NCBI GenBank assembly: GCA_046263195.1
Contig: JBHELG010000148.1
Span: 1-19,493, forward strand
DNA from: JBHELG01 sp046263195
GTDB lineage: Bacteria; Actinomycetota; Nitriliruptoria; Nitriliruptorales; JAHWKO01
DNA length: 19,493 bases
Direction: 5' to 3'
The notes beneath the pieces were generated by a model, which saw only the letters and a program-made list of their open reading frames with translations, was not told where the DNA came from and did not search any database. The translations under genes and the position numbers were made by a program. Every line of letters starts with the position of its first letter. Positions within the stretch are counted from its first letter, which is position 1. This document shows, piece by piece, positions 6,372 to 12,840 of the stretch.

Positions 6372-8287
6372 GACATCCCTGCGAGGATCTCCAGGGCGGC
6401 CTCGTACTTGGCCCGCAGCCTGTCTGCAGTGGCGCCGTCGAGCCGGGCGAGGCGCTCGGGGTCGAAGTTGTCCCGGATGTCCGCACGTTTCAACTCCCGG
6501 GCGAGGGGGTGGGCGGCGGCGCGGCGGACCGCCTGCAGGTATTCCTCGTCCGGCCGTTTCGTGACTGCCTGCACGAGCTCGATCACGAGTTCGCCGGCGC
6601 CGGCGGCGCGCAGCTGTGCGACGTCGAGGTGCGTGTCCTCGAGCACGTCGTGGAGGAGCCCGGCGGCTTGCAGGTGGGGGTCGGGCAGGCTCGCGGCAAC
6701 CCGTCGCGGGTGGTCGATGTAGGGCAGGCCCGCCTTGTCGGTCTGCCCGTTGTGGGCGAGCTCCGCGAGTCGTTCGGCGGCGGAGACGAGCTCGCGGCCT
6801 TGCAGTTGGAGCCCGTGACCCGGGTCGGTGCAGACACCGCCGCCAGCGAGAAGCGCCACAAGGTCGCGATTGTGCGGAGAGTGGGACACCACGTCGGTCA
6901 CGCGCTCCAGTGCCTGACGGGGGCTGATACCCAGCCGCCGTGACAGGTAGAGGGCGGCGACGGTGGGGGTGCGGCTGGCGCCCGCGACGCAGTGGACGAA
7001 CACGGTCTTGCCCTCGTCCCGCAGGTTTGCGATGGCGTCGACCGCGTCGCAGACCACGAAGGCAAGGTTGGGATTGGCCCCCTCCTCGTCCATGAGGAAC
7101 ACCTCGTGGTGCTCGACCCGGTCGGGCACCTGACGTGTGCCCATGCGACACAGCGACACGACGGCGTCCACGTGGAGACGGGGAAGGGCCGCGGCATTGC
7201 CCAGGATCACGCCCTCGTCACCGGGCAGCCCCGCGCGGAAGGGCCGGTGAGCCCCGGTTTCCGTGTAGTAGTCGAGGAGGTCGGGGGCGCTGGGCCAGCC
7301 AGCCGGGTCGGGCCGGCCTCCCCGGGCGGAGAGCACCCCGAGGCGGATGAGATCGCGGTCACGGTAGCCCGGCCAGCCGTGCAGTTGCCGCCGCCAGCGG
7401 AAGGGCAGCGCGGAGGCGCCCCAGCGGGCGCCGAGAAGCGCCCCCGCGATCGCGGCCACGGTGTCGGTGTCGTCGCCGATCCGCACGGCCGCGTGCAGCG
7501 CGTGCTGAAAGTGGACGCAAGGCAGCTGGGCGGGGACGGGAGTGTGCGTGATGGCGGAGTAGGCGGCCTGCAGGGCAGTGACGACGAATCCGTTGGGTCG
7601 GAAGGTCTCGGGCGGCTGGCGCCGGGCCTCGTCGAGGCGGGCCGCCCAGTCGTCGCGGCTTGCGGGCGAGAGCAGGTCGAGGCCCTCCCATACGCCGTGC
7701 AGGCGCCCTTCGCGCAGGGCCCGATCTATGGCAACGCACCACAGCACGCAGGCCTCTCCCGCCAGCGGGTCACCGTGCGTGAGAGCTGACACCTCCATCG
7801 CGGCCGCGGCCAGGGCGTCGTCGTCGCCGAGGTGAGCCAGGGCGATCGGGGCGGTGCGCGTGAGGCTCCCGTTGCCAGCCGCGCCCTCCGGGTTGTCGCG
7901 GTAGTAGGCGGCAGCGACTCGGGGCAGGTCCCGGGCGCGCTCCGCGGCGGACAGCACGGCAGCCGTCTGTATGCCGACGTCGGCCGGTCCGCCCCGGTAC
8001 CAGTCGAGGAACCGTTCGGCCACCGCCATGAGGTCGACCGTGCCCGTCGCCGTGACCTCCGCGATGCACAGCGCCATCTCGGTGTCGTCGGTCCACTCCC
8101 CCGGCTCCCAGTCTCCCAGCCCCCCGCCGATCATCTCGGCCTCACCCTGGGGGGGCGTGGCGAACTCGTAGCCGGCGCCCAGGGCATCGCCGCAGGCGAG
8201 CCCGAGCAGCGCACCGGCCGCGCGGTCCATCTGCGCGAACGACAACTTCACTCGTGTTCCGTTTCCGCCTCCGGCGGGTTGACTCAT
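6368..8287 (-). CDS. Three-domain hydrolase: ADP-ribosylglycohydrolase + dual-specificity phosphatase + RelA/SpoT-type HD
   Basis: 639 residues, three catalytic domains. (1) ~20-320: ADP-ribosylglycohydrolase (DraG/ARH) with GLACGDALGAGYE (GD 33-34), WTDDTE (65-70) and RIGDDTDTVAA (269-279), the acidic residues that bind the two Mg ions; the family removes ADP-ribose from proteins or related metabolites. (2) ~350-485: Cys-based dual-specificity phosphatase with the P-loop HCVAGASRT (Cys433, Arg439). (3) ~498-635: HD domain of (p)ppGpp-hydrolase type, with AHNGQ (His512), PYIDHP (His526), LLHDVLEDT (His546-Asp547, Glu550-Asp551) and KRADIRDN (600-607), matching the MESH1/SpoT hydrolase signature; no synthetase domain is present. 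ATG 8287 overlaps the upstream TGA (ATGA), so translation is coupled to the dioxygenase. ARH-phosphatase fusions are, as I recall, known in Streptomyces; the added alarmone-hydrolase-like domain is the unusual part. Substrates are inferred only. Confidence 0.93.
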   Translation of the reverse strand: MSQPAGGGNGTRVKLSFAQMDRAAGALLGLACGDALGAGYEFATPPQGEAEMIGGGLGDWEPGEWTDDTEMALCIAEVTATGTVDLMAVAERFLDWYRGGPADVGIQTAAVLSAAERARDLPRVAAAYYRDNPEGAAGNGSLTRTAPIALAHLGDDDALAAAAMEVSALTHGDPLAGEACVLWCVAIDRALREGRLHGVWEGLDLLSPASRDDWAARLDEARRQPPETFRPNGFVVTALQAAYSAITHTPVPAQLPCVHFQHALHAAVRIGDDTDTVAAIAGALLGARWGASALPFRWRRQLHGWPGYRDRDLIRLGVLSARGGRPDPAGWPSAPDLLDYYTETGAHRPFRAGLPGDEGVILGNAAALPRLHVDAVVSLCRMGTRQVPDRVEHHEVFLMDEEGANPNLAFVVCDAVDAIANLRDEGKTVFVHCVAGASRTPTVAALYLSRRLGISPRQALERVTDVVSHSPHNRDLVALLAGGGVCTDPGHGLQLQGRELVSAAERLAELAHNGQTDKAGLPYIDHPRRVAASLPDPHLQAAGLLHDVLEDTHLDVAQLRAAGAGELVIELVQAVTKRPDEEYLQAVRRAAAHPLARELKRADIRDNFDPERLARLDGATADRLRAKYEAALEILAGMS

Positions 8288-8889
8288 ACCTCGACGACGA
8301 AGTCGAAGGTGCCTTCCTTGCCGTCGGCGACGTCACGCACCGCCATGAGCAGCTCCGGACGGAAGATCCCGTCACGTGTGTTGGTGGGCTCCCCCGGGAA
8401 GTAGAGCTGGGTGGTGAGCAGCGGACCGTTGGGAGCCTGGACCTTGAGGTGGAAGTGGCGGGTGCGTCCGGGGTAGAGACCCGGCATCACCGTCTCGAGT
8501 CTGTAGCTCCCGGCGGCATCGGTGAAGAAGTGGCCGCGCAAGCGGTAGCCGATGTTGTCGTAGTCGCCGTCCGGGCCGGCGTGCCACACGTCCAGCAGGG
8601 CCTGAGGCACGGGCTGGCAGGAGGTCGTCCAGACCGAACCCGCCAGGACGAATCGCGTTCCCCCACCGACGTCGCCGAGGAAGCTCGTGCGGGCCGGCGA
8701 GTCCGGCTTGAAGTAGGGACCCTCCGTCTGGGCCAGCGTCGGGTGCTCGTCCTCCCCACACCCCGGCGTCGGCGGCAGGGAAGTCATCGTCTCCTCCTGC
8801 CCGCATGCGACCAGTGCAGGCAGCGGGAGGGCCAGTCCGGCCGCCAGGAAGCGGCGCCGGGAAAGTCGGGGGGGATCGGAGGGACTCAC
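8284..8889 (-). CDS. Tat-exported lipoprotein, intradiol ring-cleavage dioxygenase family
   Basis: The 201-residue protein starts at GTG 8889, which overlaps the mscL stop (GTGA). The N-terminus has a twin-arginine signal (LSRRRFLAAG, residues 9-18) ending in a lipobox LVAC with Cys29, so the mature protein should be a lipid-anchored extracytoplasmic protein folded before export, as expected for a metalloenzyme. The domain is that of the protocatechuate/catechol dioxygenases, which cleave aromatic diols between the hydroxyls using Fe(III). The four ligands are placed as Tyr110 (DGDYDN), Tyr139 (GLYPGRT), His145 and His147 (RHFHLKV). The Tyr139-His145 spacing is shorter than in classical PcaH, a trait of the small exported members as I recall them. 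Only one subunit gene and no aromatic catabolic genes are nearby; substrate unknown. Confidence 0.9.
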   Translation of the reverse strand: MSPSDPPRLSRRRFLAAGLALPLPALVACGQEETMTSLPPTPGCGEDEHPTLAQTEGPYFKPDSPARTSFLGDVGGGTRFVLAGSVWTTSCQPVPQALLDVWHAGPDGDYDNIGYRLRGHFFTDAAGSYRLETVMPGLYPGRTRHFHLKVQAPNGPLLTTQLYFPGEPTNTRDGIFRPELLMAVRDVADGKEGTFDFVVEV

Positions 8890-9299
8890 GAGGTCACCGC
8901 CTCTACGGTCGAGGTGCAGAAGGCGCAGCGCGTCGCGGCCATCGGAATCGAACTGAGACAGTAGGGGCAGTCCCGGGTGCGGGAGACCGCGTCCGGCTCC
9001 GTCCTACGGCGCGCGACGAGCTGGTTCACCGGGCGCACCACGGCGAAGAAGAGCACGGCTGCGGTGATGACGAACGCGATGACGTCGTCGATGAAGGTCC
9101 CGTAACGGAACGTCGCCCCGCTGACGGTGAACTCGAGGTCGGAGAAGTCGACGAGGTCGCCGGGGATGGCCAGCAGGGGGGAGAGCAGGTTCGTGGTGAA
9201 CGAGGAGACCACGAGCCCGAAGGCCGCCCCGATCGCGACCGCGACGGCCAGGTCGATGACGTTGCCTCGCAGGATGAAGGCCTTGAAGTCCGCCAGCAT
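8886..9299 (-). CDS. mscL: Large-conductance mechanosensitive channel MscL
   Basis: This 137-residue protein of the inner membrane opens under membrane tension to release osmolytes during hypo-osmotic shock. The start FKAFILRGNVIDLAVAVAIG is the family signature. Residues ~13-37 form TM1 (the gate) and ~69-90 form TM2, followed by VRPVNQLVARR. The normal C-terminal helix is replaced by a zinc-ribbon-like tail with Cys111-x2-Cys114 and Cys125-x2-Cys128, a form I recall from other actinobacterial MscL proteins. ATG 9299 has GGAGG 5 nt upstream. It is the first gene of the operon with the dioxygenase and the three-domain hydrolase. Confidence 0.95.
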   Translation of the reverse strand: MLADFKAFILRGNVIDLAVAVAIGAAFGLVVSSFTTNLLSPLLAIPGDLVDFSDLEFTVSGATFRYGTFIDDVIAFVITAAVLFFAVVRPVNQLVARRRTEPDAVSRTRDCPYCLSSIPMAATRCAFCTSTVEAVTS

Positions 9300-9327
9300 C
9301 GGCGCCTCCGTTCGAACCGTGCCGAGG

Positions 9328-9347
9328 ATGCTAGTTGCAAGCGCAAC
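9328..9347 (-). promoter_or_regulatory. Candidate mscL operon promoter with small inverted repeat
   Basis: Minus-strand TAGCAT (9333-9328) is a TANNNT -10 box, giving a 5' UTR of about 20 nt that carries the mscL Shine-Dalgarno site. Just upstream is GTTGC-N4-GCAAC (9334-9347), abutting the -10 box where a repressor would block polymerase. No -35 consensus is seen. The 77-nt gap to alaX has no terminator, so read-through from alaX is also possible. Confidence 0.4.
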
Positions 9348-9376
9348 GTGCCCTGGGCCCGGCTCGGACGCGACGT

Positions 9377-10114
9377 TCAGGCACTGGCGTCTTGACTCGC
9401 CTCGCCGAGCACGATGCGGAAGCGACGGAAGCCCTTGCCCTTGGATTCGACCTTGGCGATGCGCACGGGGCCGACTTCCAGGGTGGAGGCGACATGGGTA
9501 CCCCCGTCGGCCTGGCGGTCGAGACCCACGATGTCCACGACCCTCACGACACGCAGCTGGGGTGGGAGCAGCGAGACCTTCGTGCGGATGAGGGCAGGAT
9601 CGCGGTCAGCCTCCTCTCGTGGCAGGAAGCCGATCCGCACCGGCAGGCCCGTCACAAGCCGCCGGTTCAGCTCGTCTTCGAGGGTCTGGCGCTGATCGGG
9701 GTCCCATCCGGGCAGTTCGAAGTCGAGCCGGCCCTCGCCCGGAGCCATGTTGCCTCCCGTCACGGGGCTGGTGAAGCGTTCCCAGACGACCCCGCACAGG
9801 GCGTGCATCGCCGTGTGTGTCCGCATGAGCTGGTAGCGACGCTCCCAGTCGACCACCCCCCGCACGCTGCTCCCCGGCCGTGGCAGGCCCCCTTCCAGCC
9901 AGTGCCACACTCCGCGGTCGTCCTCCGCCACCCGCACGACGCCCAGACGGTCGTCGGAGACATGAAGCTCGCCCACGTCATGGGGCTGGCCGCCTCCCCC
10001 GGGGTAGAAGACGGTGCGGTCGAGCAGGACACGGCCGTCGTCTGGATCCACGTCCACTACCGTCGCCGTCGCCTCTCGGGCGTAGGCGTCACTGGCGTAG
10101 ATGAGCTCGGTCAT
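9377..10114 (-). CDS. alaX: AlaX-type alanyl-tRNA editing protein
   Basis: 245 residues from ATG 10114, chosen over the longer ORF because GGGGAGG lies 6 nt upstream. It is a free-standing homolog of the AlaRS editing domain, which hydrolyses Ser- or Gly-tRNA-Ala in trans to prevent mistranslation. Seen: the N-terminal beta-barrel element DRTVFYPGGGGQPHDVG (32-48), the zinc motif HTAMH (His100, His104), and DGGTHV with His207. In AlaRS and most AlaX proteins the last motif is CGGTH, giving Cys and His ligands; here the Cys position is Asp203, so the metal site would be His3-Asp or remodelled. Length fits the medium-size (N-terminally extended) AlaX class. It lies 73 nt downstream of the cupin gene, same strand. 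Confidence 0.92.
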   Translation of the reverse strand: MTELIYASDAYAREATATVVDVDPDDGRVLLDRTVFYPGGGGQPHDVGELHVSDDRLGVVRVAEDDRGVWHWLEGGLPRPGSSVRGVVDWERRYQLMRTHTAMHALCGVVWERFTSPVTGGNMAPGEGRLDFELPGWDPDQRQTLEDELNRRLVTGLPVRIGFLPREEADRDPALIRTKVSLLPPQLRVVRVVDIVGLDRQADGGTHVASTLEVGPVRIAKVESKGKGFRRFRIVLGEASQDASA

Positions 10115-10187
10115 GGCCCGCCTCCCCTCACTCGGGACGCTGCGACATGCTTCCACGAATCACCGCAGGGAAAGGTCGCACGCCGGA

Positions 10188-10592
10188 TCAGCGGGGAGGC
10201 GACCAGCCATCCGGAGTGGGAACGTTGACGACGATCGCCTCCTGGGTGGAGCGGGCCACCACCATGAGGACCGGCTCGGTGTCGCTGATGTTGACCTCGA
10301 CGTGGACGAGGTGGGGTGGAACCCACACGAAGTCGCCGGCGCCCGCCTCGTGTACATCGTCGAGCCCCTCCCCGGAGTGGAAGCGCACCCGCCCTGACAC
10401 GACGAAGATCGCACTCTCCGATTCGCCGTGATGATGCACGCCCGAAACCAGACCCGGGCCCAGCTCCACCCAGCCCAGCCAGAGTTTCTCCGCTCCGACC
10501 AGCGCTCCCGAGATTCCCGCCTGCCGCAGCATCACCCCGGAGGCGACGTCAGCCTTCCGCTCCCCCGGGCTTATGACGCGTAAACCCCCCAC
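10188..10592 (-). CDS. Small single-domain cupin protein
   Basis: A 134-residue protein from GTG 10592, which has GGGAGG 5 nt upstream (the strong local Shine-Dalgarno decides the start). Cupin motif 1 is VHHHGESESAIFVVSG (His53-55, Glu59) and motif 2 is GDFVWVPPHLVHVEVN (87-101, His94/His97), giving the metal-binding beta-barrel. The C-terminus VVNVPTPDGW is typical of small quercetinase-like or sensor-like cupins. Such proteins may be dioxygenases, isomerases or ligand binders; function cannot be read from the sequence. It is divergent from pirin, another cupin-superfamily protein, and upstream of alaX on the same strand. Confidence 0.88.
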   Translation of the reverse strand: MGGLRVISPGERKADVASGVMLRQAGISGALVGAEKLWLGWVELGPGLVSGVHHHGESESAIFVVSGRVRFHSGEGLDDVHEAGAGDFVWVPPHLVHVEVNISDTEPVLMVVARSTQEAIVVNVPTPDGWSPPR

Positions 10593-10594
10593 CG

Positions 10595-10744
10595 CTACCT
10601 CCCCCAAACGGTCTTGCTGTCTCGAATTGTCGCCGACTCCTTGCGGCCTTCCAAAAGCGGGACCACGGCGGGCACTCCTCCAGAGGTCGATGGGGGCCGG
10701 ACGAGCACCACCCCGAAGAGAACCCACGACGATCCGAACGCCAC
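10595..10744 (-). CDS. Doubtful small ORF directly upstream of the cupin gene
   Basis: In the 271-nt cupin-pirin gap one minus-strand frame, not starting with ATG, reads as a plausible membrane-type peptide: GTG 10744 to TAG 10597-10595, 49 residues beginning VAFGSSWVLFGVVLV. Its stop ends 2 nt before the cupin GTG, an operon-like junction, and third positions are more GC-rich than first positions. The frame stays open further upstream into the pirin 5' region but without a standard start codon except GTG 10744, which has no convincing ribosome binding site. It may be a decayed gene remnant or chance; the gap must also hold the promoters of both divergent genes, for which I see no clear boxes. 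Confidence 0.22.
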   Translation of the reverse strand: MAFGSSWVLFGVVLVRPPSTSGGVPAVVPLLEGRKESATIRDSKTVWGR

Positions 10745-10863
10745 CCGACCGCCCAGGTTCGCGAAGAGCAGCCCGCCAGGAAGATCGATCGGCCTGCAGG
10801 CGTTGCGGCTGTCGACGTCTTCTACGACGAGGACGTCGTCGCGACCCGCGGAAGGGCCCGTAC

Positions 10864-11886
10864 ATGCCAGCAGTCACCGTCGATGACCTCCTCGTTCTGC
10901 CCCGCGTAGCCGCTCCCGACCCGGCCGCGGCGACGGATCGTTCGGTCCGTTCGGTCACCACGGCGCCCCAGGCGTTCGAGGGCGAAGGATTTCCCGTGCG
11001 TCGGGCCTTCCACGGGGTGGACCTCGCTGACCTCGACCCGTTCATCCATCTCGACCAGATGGGCGAGGTCGAATACGCGCCGGGCGAGCCCAAGGGCACG
11101 CCGTGGCATCCCCACCGCGGCTTCGAAACCGTGACGTACATGCTCGACGGTGTCTTCCAGCACCAGGACTCCCACGGGGGCGGCGGGCTCATCACGGACG
11201 GTGACACGCAGTGGATGACCGCCGGGGCTGGGATCCTGCACATCGAGGCGCCACCGGAGGAGGTGGTGGCCCGCGGGGGGCTCTTCCACGGCTTCCAGCT
11301 GTGGGTGAACCTGCCGGCGAGCCAGAAGTGGAGCCCGCCCCGCTACCAGGACCTACGCGGCAACGAGGCCGTCCTGCTGACCTCGCCCGACGGCGGGGCG
11401 CTGCTGCGGCTGATCGCGGGCGACCTTGACGGCCATCGCGGGCCTGGCTCGACCCATACGCCCATGGTCATGATCCACGCCACGCTCGAACCGGAGGCGC
11501 GGCTGCGTCTGCCATGGCGGCGCGACTTCAACGCCCTCGCCTACGTCCTGTCGGGTAGAGGGACGGTCGGGGCGGAACAGCGCCCCATCCAAGGCGGGCA
11601 GCTCGCCGTCTTCGGCCCTGGTTCGGCGGGGGATACCCCCGCACCCTCGGGAGACGTGATCACGGTGACCTCCGAGCGCTGGCAGGAGAGCCGCGCCCCC
11701 AAGCTCGACGTCCTGCTCCTGGGTGGCCGTCCCATTCGTGAGGCCATCGCGTGGTACGGCCCGTTCGTCATGAACACGCGTGCGGAACTGCAGCAGGCGT
11801 TCGACGACTTCCGGGCTGGAAAGCTGGGACGGGTCCCCGCCCTTCACGCGGGCGGCAACGTCGACGACCTCGACGCCGGCGAGTAA
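10864..11886 (+). CDS. Pirin family protein
   Basis: The product is 340 residues from ATG 10864 (GGAAGG 8 nt upstream; the longer in-frame extension has poor codon use and overlaps the cupin gene). Pirins are two-cupin-domain iron proteins, variously reported as quercetin 2,3-dioxygenases, redox sensors or modulators of other enzymes. The signature WHPHRGFETVTYMLDG (81-96) and ILHIEAP (124-130) supply the metal ligands His82, His84, His126 and Glu128, with the same spacing as in human pirin. The C-terminal half is a second cupin domain without metal ligands, and the end carries the usual pirin tail (PIREAIAWYGPFVMNT, then a helical FRAGKLG). Cytosolic. Confidence 0.95.
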   Translation: MPAVTVDDLLVLPRVAAPDPAAATDRSVRSVTTAPQAFEGEGFPVRRAFHGVDLADLDPFIHLDQMGEVEYAPGEPKGTPWHPHRGFETVTYMLDGVFQHQDSHGGGGLITDGDTQWMTAGAGILHIEAPPEEVVARGGLFHGFQLWVNLPASQKWSPPRYQDLRGNEAVLLTSPDGGALLRLIAGDLDGHRGPGSTHTPMVMIHATLEPEARLRLPWRRDFNALAYVLSGRGTVGAEQRPIQGGQLAVFGPGSAGDTPAPSGDVITVTSERWQESRAPKLDVLLLGGRPIREAIAWYGPFVMNTRAELQQAFDDFRAGKLGRVPALHAGGNVDDLDAGE

Positions 11887-11924
11887 GCACCTCCTCTTAG
11901 GAAATTCAAACAAATACTTGATGG

Positions 11925-11930
11925 TAGCCT
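11925..11930 (+). promoter_or_regulatory. -10 box of a leaderless transcript
   Basis: TAGCCT (TANNNT) ends 7 nt before GTG 11938, placing the transcription start on or next to the start codon. It follows an unusually AT-rich stretch (11897-11920) in the 51-nt gap after pirin, and no Shine-Dalgarno sequence lies between. The geometry is identical to that at 4703-4708. Confidence 0.45.
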
Positions 11931-11937
11931 CCGGTCC

Positions 11938-12840
11938 GTGTTCTACTCGTTGCAGCGGCCGTCCGGAGGCAAGGCCGAGCTCGACAGGTTGTGGCCGAAG
12001 GAGAGGGAGATGGCGGAGCGGCTCACGAGCGAGGAGATCCGCGCTCTGGACCCCTACGTGCTCATGGCCGTACTCGGCAAGCGCGTCATCCACCCCGGGG
12101 GTCGCCGGGCCACGCGCCAGCTGCTGACGTGGGCAGACATCCGTCAGGGGGAGGAGGTCCTCGACATCGGATGTGGCGTGGGTACCACGGCGGTGGAGGC
12201 GGCTCGAAGCTATGGGGCTCGGGTCATCGCCGCCGACGTCTCGCCGCTCATGCGGAAACTGGCAGAGAGGAGGGTGCGCGCGGCGCGGGTGGACGAACAC
12301 GTCAGTGTTGAGGCGGCGGATATCACCGCTCTTCCCTACGACGATGGTCGCTTCGACTGTGTGATCGCCGAGGCGGTCACGATGTTCGTGTCCCGGGAGC
12401 GCGCGGCCCGTGAACTCGTGCGGGTGTGCCGGCCGGGGGGGCGGGTTCTGGCGACGGAGTTCATGTGGACTCGGCCGCCCAGCGAGGAGGCCCGTCAGAT
12501 CTTCCTCGGTGAGGTCTGCCCGGGTTTGCGCTTCGACACAGCCGAGGACTGGCTCGCGCTCTACGCCGACGCGGGGCTCCGCGATCTGCAGGTGACCAGC
12601 GGACCCTTCGAGATGCTCACCCTCCGGGGCTTCCTCGAGGACGAGGGTGTTGGGGGCGCGTTGCGCTTCGGGGCCCGCGCCGCAACGCGGCTCGCCTACC
12701 TGCGGCGGCTCGCCTGGCTCATGCCCCGCATGGCGCGTGCCGTCCCCTACCTCGGCTACATCGTCGTGTCCGGACGCCGGCCGACTGCCGCCAGCAGAGA
12801 TGCGGTCGCCCCGGCGGGCATGACGGACAGGGTCAGGTAA
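11938..12840 (+). CDS. Class I SAM-dependent methyltransferase
   Basis: 300 residues if started at GTG 11938, supported by the -10 box 7 nt upstream; ATG 12010 is an alternative but would cut conserved-looking sequence. The Rossmann-type methyltransferase fold is evident: motif I VLDIGCGVGTT (74-84) binds SAM, Asp100 in IAADVSP contacts the ribose, then EAADITALPYDDGRFDCVIAEAV (motifs III-IV region) and LVRVCRPGGRVLATEF. The C-terminal ~100 residues form a helical, Arg-rich cap with a hydrophobic patch (AWLMPRMARAVPYLGYIVVSG) that may touch a lipophilic substrate or the membrane. The class resembles UbiE/small-molecule methyltransferases; substrate unknown. It ends overlapping the convergent addA by 8 bp. 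Confidence 0.88.
   Translation: MFYSLQRPSGGKAELDRLWPKEREMAERLTSEEIRALDPYVLMAVLGKRVIHPGGRRATRQLLTWADIRQGEEVLDIGCGVGTTAVEAARSYGARVIAADVSPLMRKLAERRVRAARVDEHVSVEAADITALPYDDGRFDCVIAEAVTMFVSRERAARELVRVCRPGGRVLATEFMWTRPPSEEARQIFLGEVCPGLRFDTAEDWLALYADAGLRDLQVTSGPFEMLTLRGFLEDEGVGGALRFGARAATRLAYLRRLAWLMPRMARAVPYLGYIVVSGRRPTAASRDAVAPAGMTDRVR

Noticed and set aside
4977..7151. Long minus-strand ORFs (4977-5930 and 5937-7151)
   Set aside because: Antisense to the helical-repeat gene or out of frame with the three-domain hydrolase; compositions are Arg/Pro-rich shadows of GC-rich coding sequence.
9335..10228. 297-codon plus-strand ORF
   Set aside because: Antisense to alaX, which has a good SD site and intact motifs.
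10573..10863. 97-residue N-terminal extension of pirin
   Set aside because: Third positions are not GC-biased and it overlaps the start of the divergent cupin gene; pirin proper starts at 10864.
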